DNA of 64,000 bases from Dromiciops gliroides (taxonomy: Eukaryota; Chordata; Mammalia; Microbiotheria; Microbiotheriidae), in NCBI RefSeq assembly GCF_019393635.1, contig NC_057861.1, positions 55,503,532-55,567,531 on the forward strand. The letters run 5' to 3'. Positions 33,601 through 42,850 of the stretch are shown here, one piece after another. The notes beneath the pieces were generated by a model. The model worked only from the letters and a program-made list of their open reading frames with translations. It did not search any database and was not told the DNA's origin. Position numbers and translations under genes: made by a program. Each line of letters starts with the position of its first letter. The first letter of the stretch is position 1.

Positions 33601-34814
33601 TCTAGGCAATTTTCTAAGATGATAAGTTGTGGAGAGGGTGCTGACTGACATTGGTGGAGGGAGTTACCTCACCTGGGAGTTCCCTTCATCAGTAAAGTTC
33701 CAGATCTAGTTCTTGTCTCTCTCCTAAGACTAAAAACATGGGACAGGAAAGCAGGGCTGAAAGAACAATGGACTCACACAATAAATTCAGAAAAGCAAGT
33801 GATGTTAACAAGGAGACAAAAACAAAAAACAGAACCTCTGTCAATTACAATGGTCTGTGTTAGCATCACAATGTCACAGTGAAAGAATACATACAGCTCT
33901 TTTCTGTTAATGGATAAACTGTTTCTCAGGGACATCCTTTGAAAGAGGGTTTGTTGAAAAGTCTGTTGTGTGGCAACAAAATGTACCAATAATTAAAAAA
34001 AACACATACACATTGGGGCAGCTAGATGGCGCAGTGGATAGAACACCAGCCCTGGATTCAGGAGGACCTGAGTTCAAATCTGACCTCAGACACTTGACAC
34101 TTACTAGCTGTGTGACCCTGGGCAAGTCACTTAACCCCAATTGCCTCAACAAAAACAAAACAAAACAAAACAAAAAAAATAAACCACACACCATACACAT
34201 TATAAAAAGTCAAATGAAAAGATATCCCCGATTAGATTCCTCCCATTTGTTATGCCACAGGGGATCTCCTTCCATTCCCTGCCTTGGCTCAGGTTTGGAG
34301 GTGTTTAGCAGCATTGTACTCACAGGGGACAGGGGAGGGTCTCATCCACAGGTAGAGCAGAGAAATAGGGGGTTGGGGTCGTAGGCTGACTCCAAGGGAC
34401 CTGGGGGGCTAAAGGAAAAAAGGAGGCCTTTGTGGAGAAGGAAGTGGAAAGCTCAGATTGTCCTTCTCCTTGATAGCCCAGTCTCCCTCCCCAGGAGACA
34501 TGATTTTTAGTCAAGGCCCCCATTCCTCTACCCCAACTTTATAACCCCTTACCTTCTTCAAATGCCTTTGCCCAGCTCCTCTTGCTTGATGACTCCTGGG
34601 CCAAACTCAATGGCTGGCACTGCTCCACATTGGAGAGATGGACCTCACTGCTGGCCTCACACCTCCAGCTTCTCTCTTGTGGCCTTGAAGCCTCCCTTGT
34701 CCTCTGGACTTGCCAGCATGGACTGACACAGGGCCATTTGTCTTTCTCCGGGACATTAGGGTCTTCCAGTGGTTGGGGAGACATGAGGGTCACTTTTCCA
34801 GAACGCAGAATCAT
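27687..34814 (-). CDS. CTDSPL2-like FCP/SCP-family protein, probable pseudophosphatase
   Basis: Nine exons on the minus strand join in frame to 320 codons: 34814-34553, 34408-34324, 32690-32585, 32405-32319, 32089-32027, 31759-31680, 31326-31200, 28038-27943, 27743-27687 (stop TGA). All borders are GT/AG and the phases agree. The start MILRSGK resembles the CTDSPL2 start MRLRTRK. The FCP1-like domain begins near residue 145 (PDSTLVLEL) and runs to RDLKVLGQDL, then KLLPFLEHL and DDVRP, each with a clear CTDSPL2 counterpart. Active members use DLDET; this one has E150-L-D152-D153-T154, so the Asp nucleophile is Glu. The catalytic Lys of VKDL is Arg245, and the metal-binding Asp-Asn pair is Thr261-Asp262. 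Thr206 (IFTTAK) is kept. The N-terminal part is shorter than in CTDSPL2 (about 466 residues in human). It lies between PCSK4 and C19orf25, tail to tail with PCSK4. A protein-binding or regulatory role is inference. Confidence 0.85.
28390..28600 (-). mobile_element. Mar1/MIR-like SINE
   Basis: TTGGGGTTTTCTTGGCAGAG, CAGCTCATTTTACAGATGAGG, TTCATACAGCTAGTAAGTG, TATCCACTGTACCACCTC. Older long SINE in reverse, in the phosphatase-like gene's intron 7/8. Confidence 0.65.
28640..29160 (-). mobile_element. LINE (L1-type) 3'-region fragment, split by a SINE
   Basis: ACATGAGTTCATTAAGGTC, TATAGTACAATAATATTC, TTTCACAGGCATCTGCTTGG, then TTTTGCTACCACAGAGCCC after the SINE. Confidence 0.65.
28921..29086 (-). 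mobile_element. SINE, type B, nested in LINE
   Basis: GTGAGGCAATTGGGG to CACCTATCTGCCCC. Target duplication CCAGTTTTTT. Confidence 0.92.
29195..29660 (-). mobile_element. L3/CR1 LINE 3' end, diverged
   Basis: ATCACAGAATTGGAGAGTTG, TCTGGCCTCTGCTTGCAGACC, TCTAGACAGCTCCCAGTG. Reverse of the 23380-23900 family. Confidence 0.55.
29840..29986 (+). mobile_element. SINE, type B
   Basis: GGGCAGCTGGTGGTGCAGTGG to CCCCAGTTGCCTCACT-A(n). Target duplication AAGAAATGCTTG, in an L2 3' end (29750-29839). Confidence 0.92.
30290..30430 (+). mobile_element. L2 LINE 3' end
   Basis: GCAGGGACCGTCTTTTGCC, TTTGTATCCCCAGTGCTTAT, CAGTGCCTGGTATACCATAAG, AATAAATGCTTCCTGACTGA. Confidence 0.75.
30510..30661 (+). mobile_element. 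SINE, mosaic (B head, A tail)
   Basis: GATAGAGCACTGG, GAGTCAGGAGTACC, CACTTAACAC, then CCCCCATTGCCCCGC-A(n): type B diagnostics joined to a type A tail. Confidence 0.93.
30865..31068 (+). mobile_element. hAT-like non-autonomous DNA transposon, copy 1
   Basis: Inverted ends TTTCTTAAACT and GAGAAGC. Interior GGCCCCATATGGGGTTGGG, CTATTTTATATACCTATATA, GGGGTCACAAGTGG. Flanks CTAGGTCA and CTAGATAA look like an aged 8-bp target duplication. Lies in intron 7 of the phosphatase-like gene. Confidence 0.6.
32860..33050 (+). mobile_element. LINE (L1-type) 3'-region fragment
   Basis: AAAACTGGAAATAAATCATG, CCAATGACTGAGGAATAGC, AAATTATGGTACATGAATAA. Confidence 0.55.
33240..33380 (+). mobile_element. MIR-like SINE
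   Basis: AGAGTAGGGTTTGGAGC, CCAGGTTCAAATCCTGGCTC, TGGCTATGTGACACTGAGC. Confidence 0.55.
33388..33597 (-). mobile_element. hAT-like non-autonomous DNA transposon, copy 2
   Basis: Reverse orientation of the 30865 element: GCTTCTTAAACTTTTTCCAC, GTATATAGATATGTAAAATAG, GACCCCATATGGGGTCGAG, AGTTTAAGAAGC. Flanks CTAGGATA and CTAGGCAA. Confidence 0.6.
34015..34180 (+). mobile_element. SINE, mosaic
   Basis: GATAGAACACCAGCC with GATTCAGG and CACTTGACAC, then tail CCCCAATTGCCTCAAC and (CAAAA)n. In intron 2 of the phosphatase-like gene. Confidence 0.92.
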
Positions 34815-35663
34815 GGGTCTGGATGAGTCAGGTGGGTCCTAGGAGCGAGCTGAGGGATAATTAGAGAGGATTTGAAGGGAATAGGAGAGTGGGGGCCCCT
34901 TGACTTCAAAGATGTTTGACAGACTCTTAAAACTGAGGAAAGCTTAAAATAAAGTGGCAGAAGAGGAAACAACCAAAGATCTCTAATTCACCTTCCCACC
35001 CCTCTTTTAGAGATGGGAAAAGAGCCACTTCAGTAGCAAAGCGAGGACTGGAAGGTAAGCGTCCTGACTTCCACGATAATGAATGGACTATATGATTTAG
35101 ATGACTAGCATTGTCCATTCGTTGCCTGAGGACAATCTGTGTCCAGGAGGCAGTCTCAGCTAGGTAGCAGGGCCCAAGGGAAGGGGAACTAGGTATCCTG
35201 AAGAAGTACTTTAGTGCCCAACTGCAGACTAGCTTTGCCTCCAGCATTCAGCCCTTACTTAGCCAAGGAGAAACAGGCAAGGAAGAAGGGATAGAGACAG
35301 TCATAGTGGCTGGTTATAAAACAGAAGAGAGAAGAAACCTAGTTAGCAGGAGGTCTGACTGGAAAGTACCCAGAAACTCATCCTAGGTCAGCTGAGCTCA
35401 ACTCCTCATCCTTCTTCAGGCACTGGGCATTATTTAAAGGGTTAGCAGCTGGTAGTGTGTAGGGAGGGAAGCATCTATCTCGGAGGAGAGATCTTTAAGG
35501 AGGCAGAGGGGATGGTTTGATCCATTATGGGGGAGGGAGCTCAGAATAGACTCCAGACACCTGGGTTCTACTCTTGGCTCTGCCTCAGACTGGCTGCTCA
35601 GGCTTGGAAGAATTACTCCCCTCTTGGGCAATGTGAAATATCTCCTTGGAAAAACAGCTGAAG

Positions 35664-35830
35664 GGGGCAGCTAGATGGCGCAGTGGATAAAGCACTGGCC
35701 TCGGATTCAGGAGGACCTGAGTTCAAATCCAGCCTCAGACACTTGACACTTACTAGCTGTGTGACCCTGGGCAAGTCACTTAACCCCAGTTGCCTCACAA
35801 AAAAAAAAAAGAAAGAAAGAAAAAGAAAAA
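35664..35830 (+). mobile_element. SINE, mosaic, nested in the HAL1-like element
   Basis: GATAAAGCACTGG and CACTTGACAC with tail CCCCAGTTGCCTCAC. Target duplication GAAAAACAGCTGA. Confidence 0.93.
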
Positions 35831-36552
35831 CAGCTGATCTAGAAAATAAATCTAGGAGAGATAATTTGAAAATCATTGGACTACCTGAAAACCATGACCA
35901 AAACAAAAGCTTAGACACCATCCTCCAAGAGATTGTGAGGGAAAATTGCCCTGATGTTCTAGAAGCAGAAGCTAAAATAGAAATTCAAAGAATCCACCGA
36001 TCACCTCCTGAAAGAGATCCCAAAAGGAAAAGCTCCAGGAATATTATAGCCAAATTCCAGAACTCCCAGGTCAAGGAGAAAATACTGCAAGCAGCTAGAA
36101 AAAAGGAATTCAAATACTGTGGAGCTCCAATAGGATAAAGCAAGATCTAGCAGCTTCTACATTAAAGGACCGAAGGGCATGGAATATGATATTCCAGAGG
36201 GCAAAGGAACTGGGACTTCAGCCAAAAATCACATACCTAGCAAAACTGAATATAAATTTTCAGAGGCAAAAATGGGATTTCAATGAGAAAGAGGTCTTTC
36301 AAGCATTTGTGATGAAAAGAACTGAACTGAATAGAAAATTTGACTTTCAAATACAAGACCCTGGAGAAGCATAAAAAGGTAAACAGGAAAAAGACTTCAT
36401 GAGGGATATTAAAAGATCAAACTGTTTACATTCCTACATGGGAAGATAATACTTTGAAATCATAAGAACTATCTCAGTAAGAAATTCACAGAAGACAGGG
36501 CTGAACTGAATATGAAGGGATGATATCTGTAAAGCATTTATGTTTTGTTCTT

Positions 36553-36650
36553 TGTAGGGCAGACAAGGTGGGGTGTCTTATGTCTGGGGCTGGATTTGGG
36601 CTTGGGGCCTCCTGGGTCCAGGGCTGGTGCTTTGTCCACTGTACCACCTA
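36553..36650 (-). mobile_element. decayed SINE fragment
   Basis: GTGTCTTATGTCTGGGGC, GGCCTCCTGGGTCCAGGGC, TCCACTGTACCACCTAAC are faint matches to the reverse SINE. Low certainty in this G-rich stretch. Confidence 0.45.
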
Positions 36651-38407
36651 ACTAATCCATGATGACATAATTAAAATAGAGTTGAGGTGTAGGAGGAATA
36701 AACTGGGGGAGGGAGAAGGGGAGAGATGGTCTGGGGAGAGGTAGTTCACATGAAGGAAACAAGAAAAAAGCTTATGGAGAAGAGCAGAAGAGGGGGAAGG
36801 AGTGGGGGAGTGAGTGAACCTTAATATCATCAGAATTGGCTCAAAGAAGGACTAACATGCATACTCAAGTAGGTACAGTAATATATTTTTGCCCTGGGTG
36901 GGGGAAGGGAGAAAAGGGGAGGGGGGAAGAAGGGAAGGAGGAAAAGGCAGGATTGGGGGAGAGAGCAGTAAAAAGCAAAACACTTTCAAGGAAGACGAAA
37001 ATGTTCTGCATTACTGTACCAGTATGACATAATGAATTGCTTGATCTCATAGGGAGGGTTAAGGAGGGAGGGAGGAAGAAAAATTTAGAACACAGAATTA
37101 GCTCAGGGACCTTGATCTCATTGGAGTGGGCTCATGGAGGGAATAGCTTTCATACCCAATTGGGAGGAACAATCTATTTAACCCTGCAGCAAAATAGAAG
37201 AGGAAGAAGATAAGGAAGGAAGGGTGAAAAAAGGGAATGCAGAGCGAGGGAGAGGATAGTCAGAAGTAAAACACCTCTGAGGAGGAATAGGTAAAAAGAA
37301 GATAGAGTAAATGTCATGGGAAGAGAGTGGGATGGAGGGAAATAGTTATGATGATTGATTATAATGGCAAAACATATGGTACCTCCTTTGCTGGGCTTTT
37401 ATGAATAAAATTCTCTGTCAAGCTTAAGGTACTATATACAGGTTATGATGAACAGGATACTATCAGAAGAACCTGGAAAGACCTACATGAACTGAAGCAG
37501 AGTGAAATGTACTGTATACAGAATAACAGCAATAGTGGGGGATGATCTGCTGGGAAGCATGTGGTTATTTTCAGCAAGGCAATGATCCAATATAACCCTG
37601 AAAGACTTATGAAGATTGCAGTCCATCTGCAGAGAAAGAACTGATGGTATCTGAAAACAGATGGAAACACATTAAAAAAATTTTTTTTTCATTTCCTCTT
37701 TGACAATTCCTTAATCTGAAGTTTTGTTGTTGGTTTTTTTTTTACTGTTTTCTCTCACAACTAGCTAATATGGGAATTTTTCCATGACTACTCATGTATA
37801 ACTTATTTTGAATTGCTTGAGTTCTTGTGGGTGGGGAGTAAGAATGGAGGGGGGGGAAGAGAAGTTGGAACACAAAGTTTTTAAAAAATTGATGTTAAAA
37901 TTTTGTTTTTACATATATTTTGGAAAATAAAATTCTATTCAAAAATAAAAAATAATTACTCCCCTCTTGGACCTGTTTCCCCTTTTGTGAGGCAGCTGAA
38001 TTGAATTAAACTGATCTCTTTTTTTCAACTTTTGCTTTATATCCTCCCAGGAATTCTAGTTGAACTTGTGTCCAAGCAGTGTTTTTGTTTTGAATCTATT
38101 TTGGAGCCATTATCTTCTTCCAGGTTTGTGTCTTCCATATCCCTATCAACATTTTTATGGTGGGATTCTTTTTTTTTTTTTGGTTTGTTTACTTTTAGCT
38201 TTACTTTCTAAATTCGGTTCTGCACACTAGTATAAGGAGCATCTGGGTCTTACTTGGTGCTATTTTGTATCCTCTGGGGTCCTGTTGCGCTTTCTTCCTA
38301 AGTGTTCAAGGATCTCAGGGGCAACCCAGGGTGGTGACCTGCAAGCTTTCAGTTCATTCACAGTTAGTAGTCTGATCGCTACTCTTTTGTTAATAATAGT
38401 AGTAATC

Positions 38408-38555
38408 GGGGCAGCTAGGTGGCGCAGTGGATAGAGCACCGGCCCTGGATTCAGGAGGACCTGGGTTCAAATCCAGCCTCAGACCCTTGACACTTACTAG
38501 CTGTGTGACCCTGGGCAAGTCACTTAACCCCAATTGCCTCACCCCCCCCAAAAAA
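38408..38555 (+). mobile_element. SINE, mosaic
   Basis: GATAGAGCACCGG with GATTCAGG and CTTGACAC, tail CCCCAATTGCCTCAC. Target duplication AATAATAGTAGTAATC. Confidence 0.93.
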
Positions 38556-38579
38556 ATAATAGTAGTAATCATTATTCTT

Positions 38580-38780
38580 TATATATCACTTTAAGGTTTG
38601 CAAAGTGCTTCACGTTTGTTATTATACAACAACCTCGTGCTATTTTAATCACGATTTTACAGATGAGGAAACTGAGGTCGGGAGGCTGATGGCGCCTTCC
38701 TGGGGCCTTGGTCCGATCACCTGTAAAATGAAGGCTTTGGGCTAGGTGACTTCTGGGGTCCCTTCCAGCTCCAAATTTAT
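38580..38780. mobile_element. MIR-like sequence upstream of the CpG-rich promoter
   Basis: TTTAAGGTTTGCAAAGTGC, GATTTTACAGATGAGGAAAC, then CACCTGTAAAATGAAGGC. Probably two old MIR pieces. Confidence 0.5.
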
Positions 38781-38929
38781 AATCCTACGGGTCTACAGCC
38801 TAGGCCCCGCAGATACAAGACAAAAAGGAAAATGGGGTATGCCCTCAAGTTTACGGTCTACTCTGCCCCACCCTTGCTATCACGCAATCCGTTAATCACC
38901 CTCAGCAGAGAGGTCCAGGGGAGGAAAGA

Positions 38930-39380
38930 GGTGGGGAGAGGTGGGGGGATGGGAAGAGAACTTCGAGTGGAAGGAGAATAAAGAAGGAGGAGGGCCCAGG
39001 TCGCATCCAGGCCGCCAGCCCCCCGCGTGCCCGAGGTAAGGCGAAGTGAGGAGGAGGCGGGGCCAGGACGTTACGTCTTCAGCCTGGGATATGGGGGGAG
39101 GGGTGAGACGAGGCGGTGAGAAAAAAGGAGGATTGTGAGGAGAGCTGAGGAGTGAACAGCCGTGCGCGTGTCCACGAGGGGGTGGGGCGGGGCCGGAGGA
39201 GGCGGGGCCGGAACGGGCGGCCGCGCGCTCGCCCTGAGACTTGCGACGCGTGTTCAGCGGCGGGAGGGGTCGGAGAGGAGGGAGAAGGTGGCGGAAGCGG
39301 AAGCGGAAGTAGAAGCGGCCACTGTGGAGGTTGCCCTGACGCTGGAGCGCGAGCTTCAGGTGAGGTGCTAGTTAAGCTTC
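38930..39380 (+). promoter_or_regulatory. CpG-rich promoter and 5'UTR exon of C19orf25
   Basis: The only strongly CpG-rich stretch outside the APC2 exon, with several GGCGGGGCC (GC-box, Sp1-type) motifs at 39055-39215 and three CGGAAG (ETS-type) motifs in direct 6-bp phase at 39292-39309. A good donor, CTTCAG|GTGAGG, ends the presumed noncoding exon at 39359. It lies 5' of C19orf25 and about 4.1 kb 5' of the minus-strand phosphatase-like gene, so it could serve both; that is inference. Confidence 0.65.
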
Positions 39381-39539
39381 CTCTTCGACCTCCCCTTCAT
39401 AGTGTGAGGATGAGGGGAGGGGAGTGCCTTCCTTAGTTCCTCAGCGAGTCGTGAGACCAGATGGTGGTCTGGGATGGGGAGGGGGATGAGTTGTATTTAG
39501 TGACATCTCTATAATGTTAGTGAAGTGCGGGTGGGAGGG

Positions 39540-39785
39540 GGGAGGGACCACCCTTCTCTTTCCCCCCCTACCTTCCTGCTCTTCCTCCCCCCCCCCCAGC
39601 CCCCGCTCTTCCTTCCTTCCCTTCCCTCCCCTGCTTTTCCTTCCCTCCTTCCCTTGCTCCTCCCTCACTCTCCGCCGCTCTACTTCTCCTTTCCCCTTCC
39701 TTCTCCCCTCTCCCTCCTTCCCTTTCTTTTCCCCCAGGAGAGCTTTCTTCAGTCCCCCGTCCCCCCCCCCCCCCCCCCCCCCCCC
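39540..39785 (+). repeat. pyrimidine tract ending in a C-run
   Basis: About 200 bp almost purely C and T, then an uninterrupted run of about 25 C at 39761-39785. In C19orf25 intron 1, shortly after the CpG-rich promoter. Confidence 0.9.
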
Positions 39786-39849
39786 GCCAAACCCCTGCGA
39801 ATCCAATCCTTACCCTACTGTGTGCAGAGACTTAGAGAAGTTTACATAA

Positions 39850-39993
39850 GGGGCAGCTAGGTGGCGCAGTGGATAAAGCACTGGCCCTGGATTCAGGAGG
39901 TCCCGAGTTCAAATCCAGCCTCAGACACTTGACACTTACTAGCTATGTGACCTTGGGTAAGCCACTTAACCCTCATTGCTCCGGAAAAAAAAA
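39850..39993 (+). mobile_element. SINE, type A
   Basis: GGGGCAGCTAGGTGGCGC to CCCTCATTGCTCCGG-A(n). Flanking word AAGTTTACA repeats. Confidence 0.93.
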
Positions 39994-40004
39994 AGTTTAC
40001 AGAA

Positions 40005-40250
40005 GTTAGGAGCCTCTAGGTCATACAGTGGATAGAGTGGCGGGCCTGGAGGCTGAAAGACTCAAATATGGTTACACACACTTACCAGCTGTGTGACCCT
40101 GGGCAAGTCACTTCATTCTGTTTGCCTCGGTTTCCCCATCTGTAAAATGAGTTGGAGAGGGAAATGGAAAGCCACTCCAGTAACTTTGCCAAGAAAACCC
40201 CAAATGGGATCACAGAGTCATTTGTCATCACTGAAAAACTGAAGAACAAT
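40005..40250 (+). mobile_element. Mar1-like long SINE
   Basis: CTCTAGGTCATACAGTGG, CTGTAAAATGAGTTGGAGAG, TTTGCCAAGAAAACCCC, GGGATCACAGAGTCA. A complete example of the older family. Confidence 0.8.
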
Positions 40251-40599
40251 TAGAGAAAATACAGCTCCTGCCCCCAGGGAGTTCACAATCTCAGGGAGAC
40301 CCAGACTCTAAAACCTTCTGTAAAACCCTTTTACTTTAGGAAGATCACTTTGAAAGCCTGGTGGAAAATGGATGGGAATATGGAAAGACTTGAGGCAAGG
40401 CCCCAGGCTTCAGGTGCCCAGGGCCTCCTTCAGGGTGGTCCTCAGAGCCTTGGCCCATTGTAGGCACTTGAGAAATACTTGTTGATTGATACACCTTAAT
40501 ATGATATGATAAATGTGTTGAAAACAGTTGTAAAGAAAGTAATAGGTGAAGTCTGAGGGGAAAGGTGGTTGCTACAGACAAGGGCTGAATTTAGAATCA

Positions 40600-40745
40600 A
40601 AGGACTTAGGTTCCAGTCTTGGCTTTAAGACCTGTGGGACCTTAAGACAAGTCACTTAAGCTTTGTGGGCCTCAGTTTCCACATCTTTAAAATGAAGGAA
40701 CTTGAACTAGATGACCTCTAAGGTCCCTTCAAGTTCTAAATCTTT
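40600..40745 (+). mobile_element. MIR-like SINE
   Basis: TTAGGTTCCAGTCTTGGC, GGGCCTCAGTTTCC, TAGATGACCTCTAAGGTCCC. Confidence 0.65.
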
Positions 40746-40867
40746 GATACTAGATGGGGGCCTTTGAATTATTTTAAAGCATGATGGAAGTATTCCCGAG
40801 GTGAATCAGGGAAAGAGAAAGACCAGGATTGAACCAACAAATCTATCCTATCAGTTGTCATATTTTA

Positions 40868-41008
40868 TTTTTGGTGAGGCAATTAGGGTTAAGTGACTTG
40901 CCCAGGGTCACACAGCTAGGAAGTGTTAAGTGTCTATGGCCAGATTTGAACTCAGGTCCTCCTGAATCCAGGACTGGTGCTTTATCCACTGCTCTACCTA
41001 GCTGCCCC
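40868..41008 (-). mobile_element. SINE, mosaic
   Basis: GGTGAGGCAATTAGGG to TACCTAGCTGCCCC, with the type A pair GAATCCAGG and CTTTATCC. Confidence 0.9.
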
Positions 41009-41137
41009 ACTCCACTCAGCTTTCAAAGTGATCTTCCTAAAATACAAGTCTGACCATGTTATTCAATAAAATGCCAGTAGCTTCCTATCCCCTCCAGGGT
41101 CAAACATAAAATCTTCTGTTTAAAGCTGTGCATACCC

Positions 41138-41301
41138 TTTTTTTTTTTTTTTTGGTAAGGCAATTGGGGTTAAGTGACTTGCCCAGGGTCACACAGCTAG
41201 TGTTAAGTGTCTGAGGCCGGATTTGAACTCAGGTACTCCTGACTCCAGGGCCGGTGCTCTATCCACTGTGCCACCTAGCTGCCCCCCTATGTAAAATGCC
41301 C
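41138..41301 (-). mobile_element. SINE, type B
   Basis: GGTAAGGCAATTGGGG to CACCTAGCTGCCCCC plus 15 extra bases, then the target duplication CTGTGCATACC. Confidence 0.9.
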
Positions 41302-42125
41302 CCTGTGCATACCTTTTGACCCAGCAATACCACTATTGGGTCTTTTTCCCAAAGAGATCATAAAAAAGTGAAAAGGACCCACATGTACAAAAATATTTAT
41401 AGCTGCTCTTTTTGTGGTGGTAAGGAATTGGAAAGTGAGGGGCTACCCATCACATGGGGAATGGCTAAACAAGTTATGGTAAATGAATGTACTGGAATTC
41501 TGTTGTGCTGTAAGAAACGATGAGCAGGTGGATTTCAGAGAAACCTGGAAAGACTTGCATGAACTGATGATGAGTGAGATGAGCAGAACCAGGAAAACAT
41601 TGTACACAGTATCATCAACATTATGTGTTGATCAACTGTGATAGACTTGATTCTTCTCAGCAATACAAGATAGTTCCAAAGGACTCATGATGGAAAATGT
41701 TCTCCAAATCCAGAAAAAAAAAGAACTGTGGAATATGGATGCAGATTGAACCATACTATTTCTTTTGTTTTTGGTGCTGTTGTTTTTCTTTTTTGAGGTT
41801 TTTCCTTTTTGCTCTGATTCTTCTCTTATAACATGACTAATACAGAAATATGTTTAATGTGATTGTACATATATAACCTATATCAGATTACTTGCTTTTG
41901 GGTAGCTAGGTGGAGCAGTAGATAAAGCACTGGCCCTGGATTCAGGAGGACTGGAGTTCAAATCCAGCCTCAGACACTTGACACTTGCTAACTGCCTGAC
42001 CCTGGGCAAGTCACTTAACCCTCATTGCCCCGAGAAAAAAAAATCAGATTACTTGCTGTCTTGGGGAAGTGGGGGAGGGAGGGAAAAAAATTTGAAACTA
42101 GAAATCTTATAAAAACAAATATTGA
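41302..42125 (+). mobile_element. LINE (L1-type) 3' end, split by a SINE
   Basis: TTTTGACCCAGCAATACCAC, AAAATATTTATAGCTGCTC, GATGAGCAGGTGGATTTCAG, TGATGATGAGTGAGATGAGC, GACTCATGATGGAAAATG, then the tail GGGGAAGTGGGGGAGGGAGG and A-rich end. In C19orf25 intron 1. Confidence 0.75.
41898..42042 (+). mobile_element. SINE, type A, nested in LINE
   Basis: TGGGTAGCTAGGTGGAGC to CCCTCATTGCCCCGAG-A(n). Target duplication ATCAGATTACTTGC. Confidence 0.93.
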
Positions 42126-42129
42126 AAAC

Positions 42130-42850
42130 AGACAAAAAAATCTGTTTGACTTTTAAAGCCTTTCATGACCTGGCCCCTTCCTATCTTTCCAGTCTTCTTT
42201 GTTTTGTTTTGTTTTTTCTTTCTTTCTTTCTTTTTTTTTTTTGCAGGGCAATGAGGGTTAAGTGATTTGCCCAGGGTCACACAGCTAGTAAGTATTGTGT
42301 CTGAGGTCGGATTTGAACTCAGGTCCTCCTGAATCCAGGTCTGGTGCTTTATCCACTGTGCCTCCTAGCTGCCCCCCATTCCAGTCTTCTTACACCTCAC
42401 TCCCCTGCATGATGTACTGCAGTGACTCTGGCCTCCTTGCTCTTCCTCCATCTCCTGACTCATCATGTCCCTCCCCACCTCCCACCCCTGCCCCACCGTA
42501 CCCAGTCTCCCATGCTTGGAATGCTCTTCCTCCCTCATTTTTACCATCTTTGTCTCCCAGCCTCCCTGGATTCCTTTAAATCCCAGTTAAAACTCCAGTC
42601 AGTCTGTCTTTAATCTTAGAATCTTGCCTTTCCTCTGAGAGAGTTTACCTCCCAATTTATCACGTGTATATCTTGTTTGTATATAGTTGTGTTCATATTG
42701 TCTTCCCCCAGTTGGATCGTGAGTTCCTTGAAACAGGTACTCTTTTTTTTTTTTTTGCCTTTCTTTGTATCCTTAGCATGCAGCACAGTGCCTGGCACAT
42801 AGTAGGAACTTGCTTAATTAATACTAATTGATTGACTGCCACTTATTAAG
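42130..42850 (+). mobile_element. L2 LINE 3' end, split by a SINE
   Basis: TTTAAAGCCTTTCATGACCTG, CCCATGCTTGGAATGCTCTTC, CCCAGTTAAAACTCCAG, TGGATCGTGAGTTCCTTGA, CAGTGCCTGGCACATAGTAGG. One of the longer L2 ends here. Confidence 0.8.
42200..42376 (-). mobile_element. SINE, type A, nested in L2
   Basis: GCAGGGCAATGAGGGTTAAG to GCCTCCTAGCTGCCCC. Target duplication TTCCAGTCTTCTT. Confidence 0.93.

Larger units (their letters stand above)
35628..37953 (+). mobile_element. HAL1-like LINE (L1 ORF1 only), 5' truncated
   Basis: A perfect 17-bp target duplication, AATTACTCCCCTCTTGG, lies at 35611-35627 and 37954-37970, so the whole insert is defined. It encodes the later part of an L1 ORF1 (SRRDNLKIIGLPE, RIHRSPPERDPKRK, NIIAKFQNSQVKEKILQAAR, then RAKELGLQPKITYLAKL), broken by a frameshift between 36138 and 36186. 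About 1.6 kb of noncoding 3' sequence follows, ending in an A-rich tail. No reverse transcriptase motif was seen. A SINE lies at 35664-35830. Confidence 0.8.

Noticed and set aside
35683-36138. 151-codon frame starting MDKALASDSGG and ending in an ORF1-like stretch
   Set aside because: Its first part is SINE and its second part the L1 ORF1 remnant of the HAL1-like element. The ATG belongs to the SINE.
39152-39436. 94-codon GC-rich frame over the promoter
   Set aside because: It runs through the CpG-rich promoter, the presumed 5'UTR exon and its donor; composition explains the openness.
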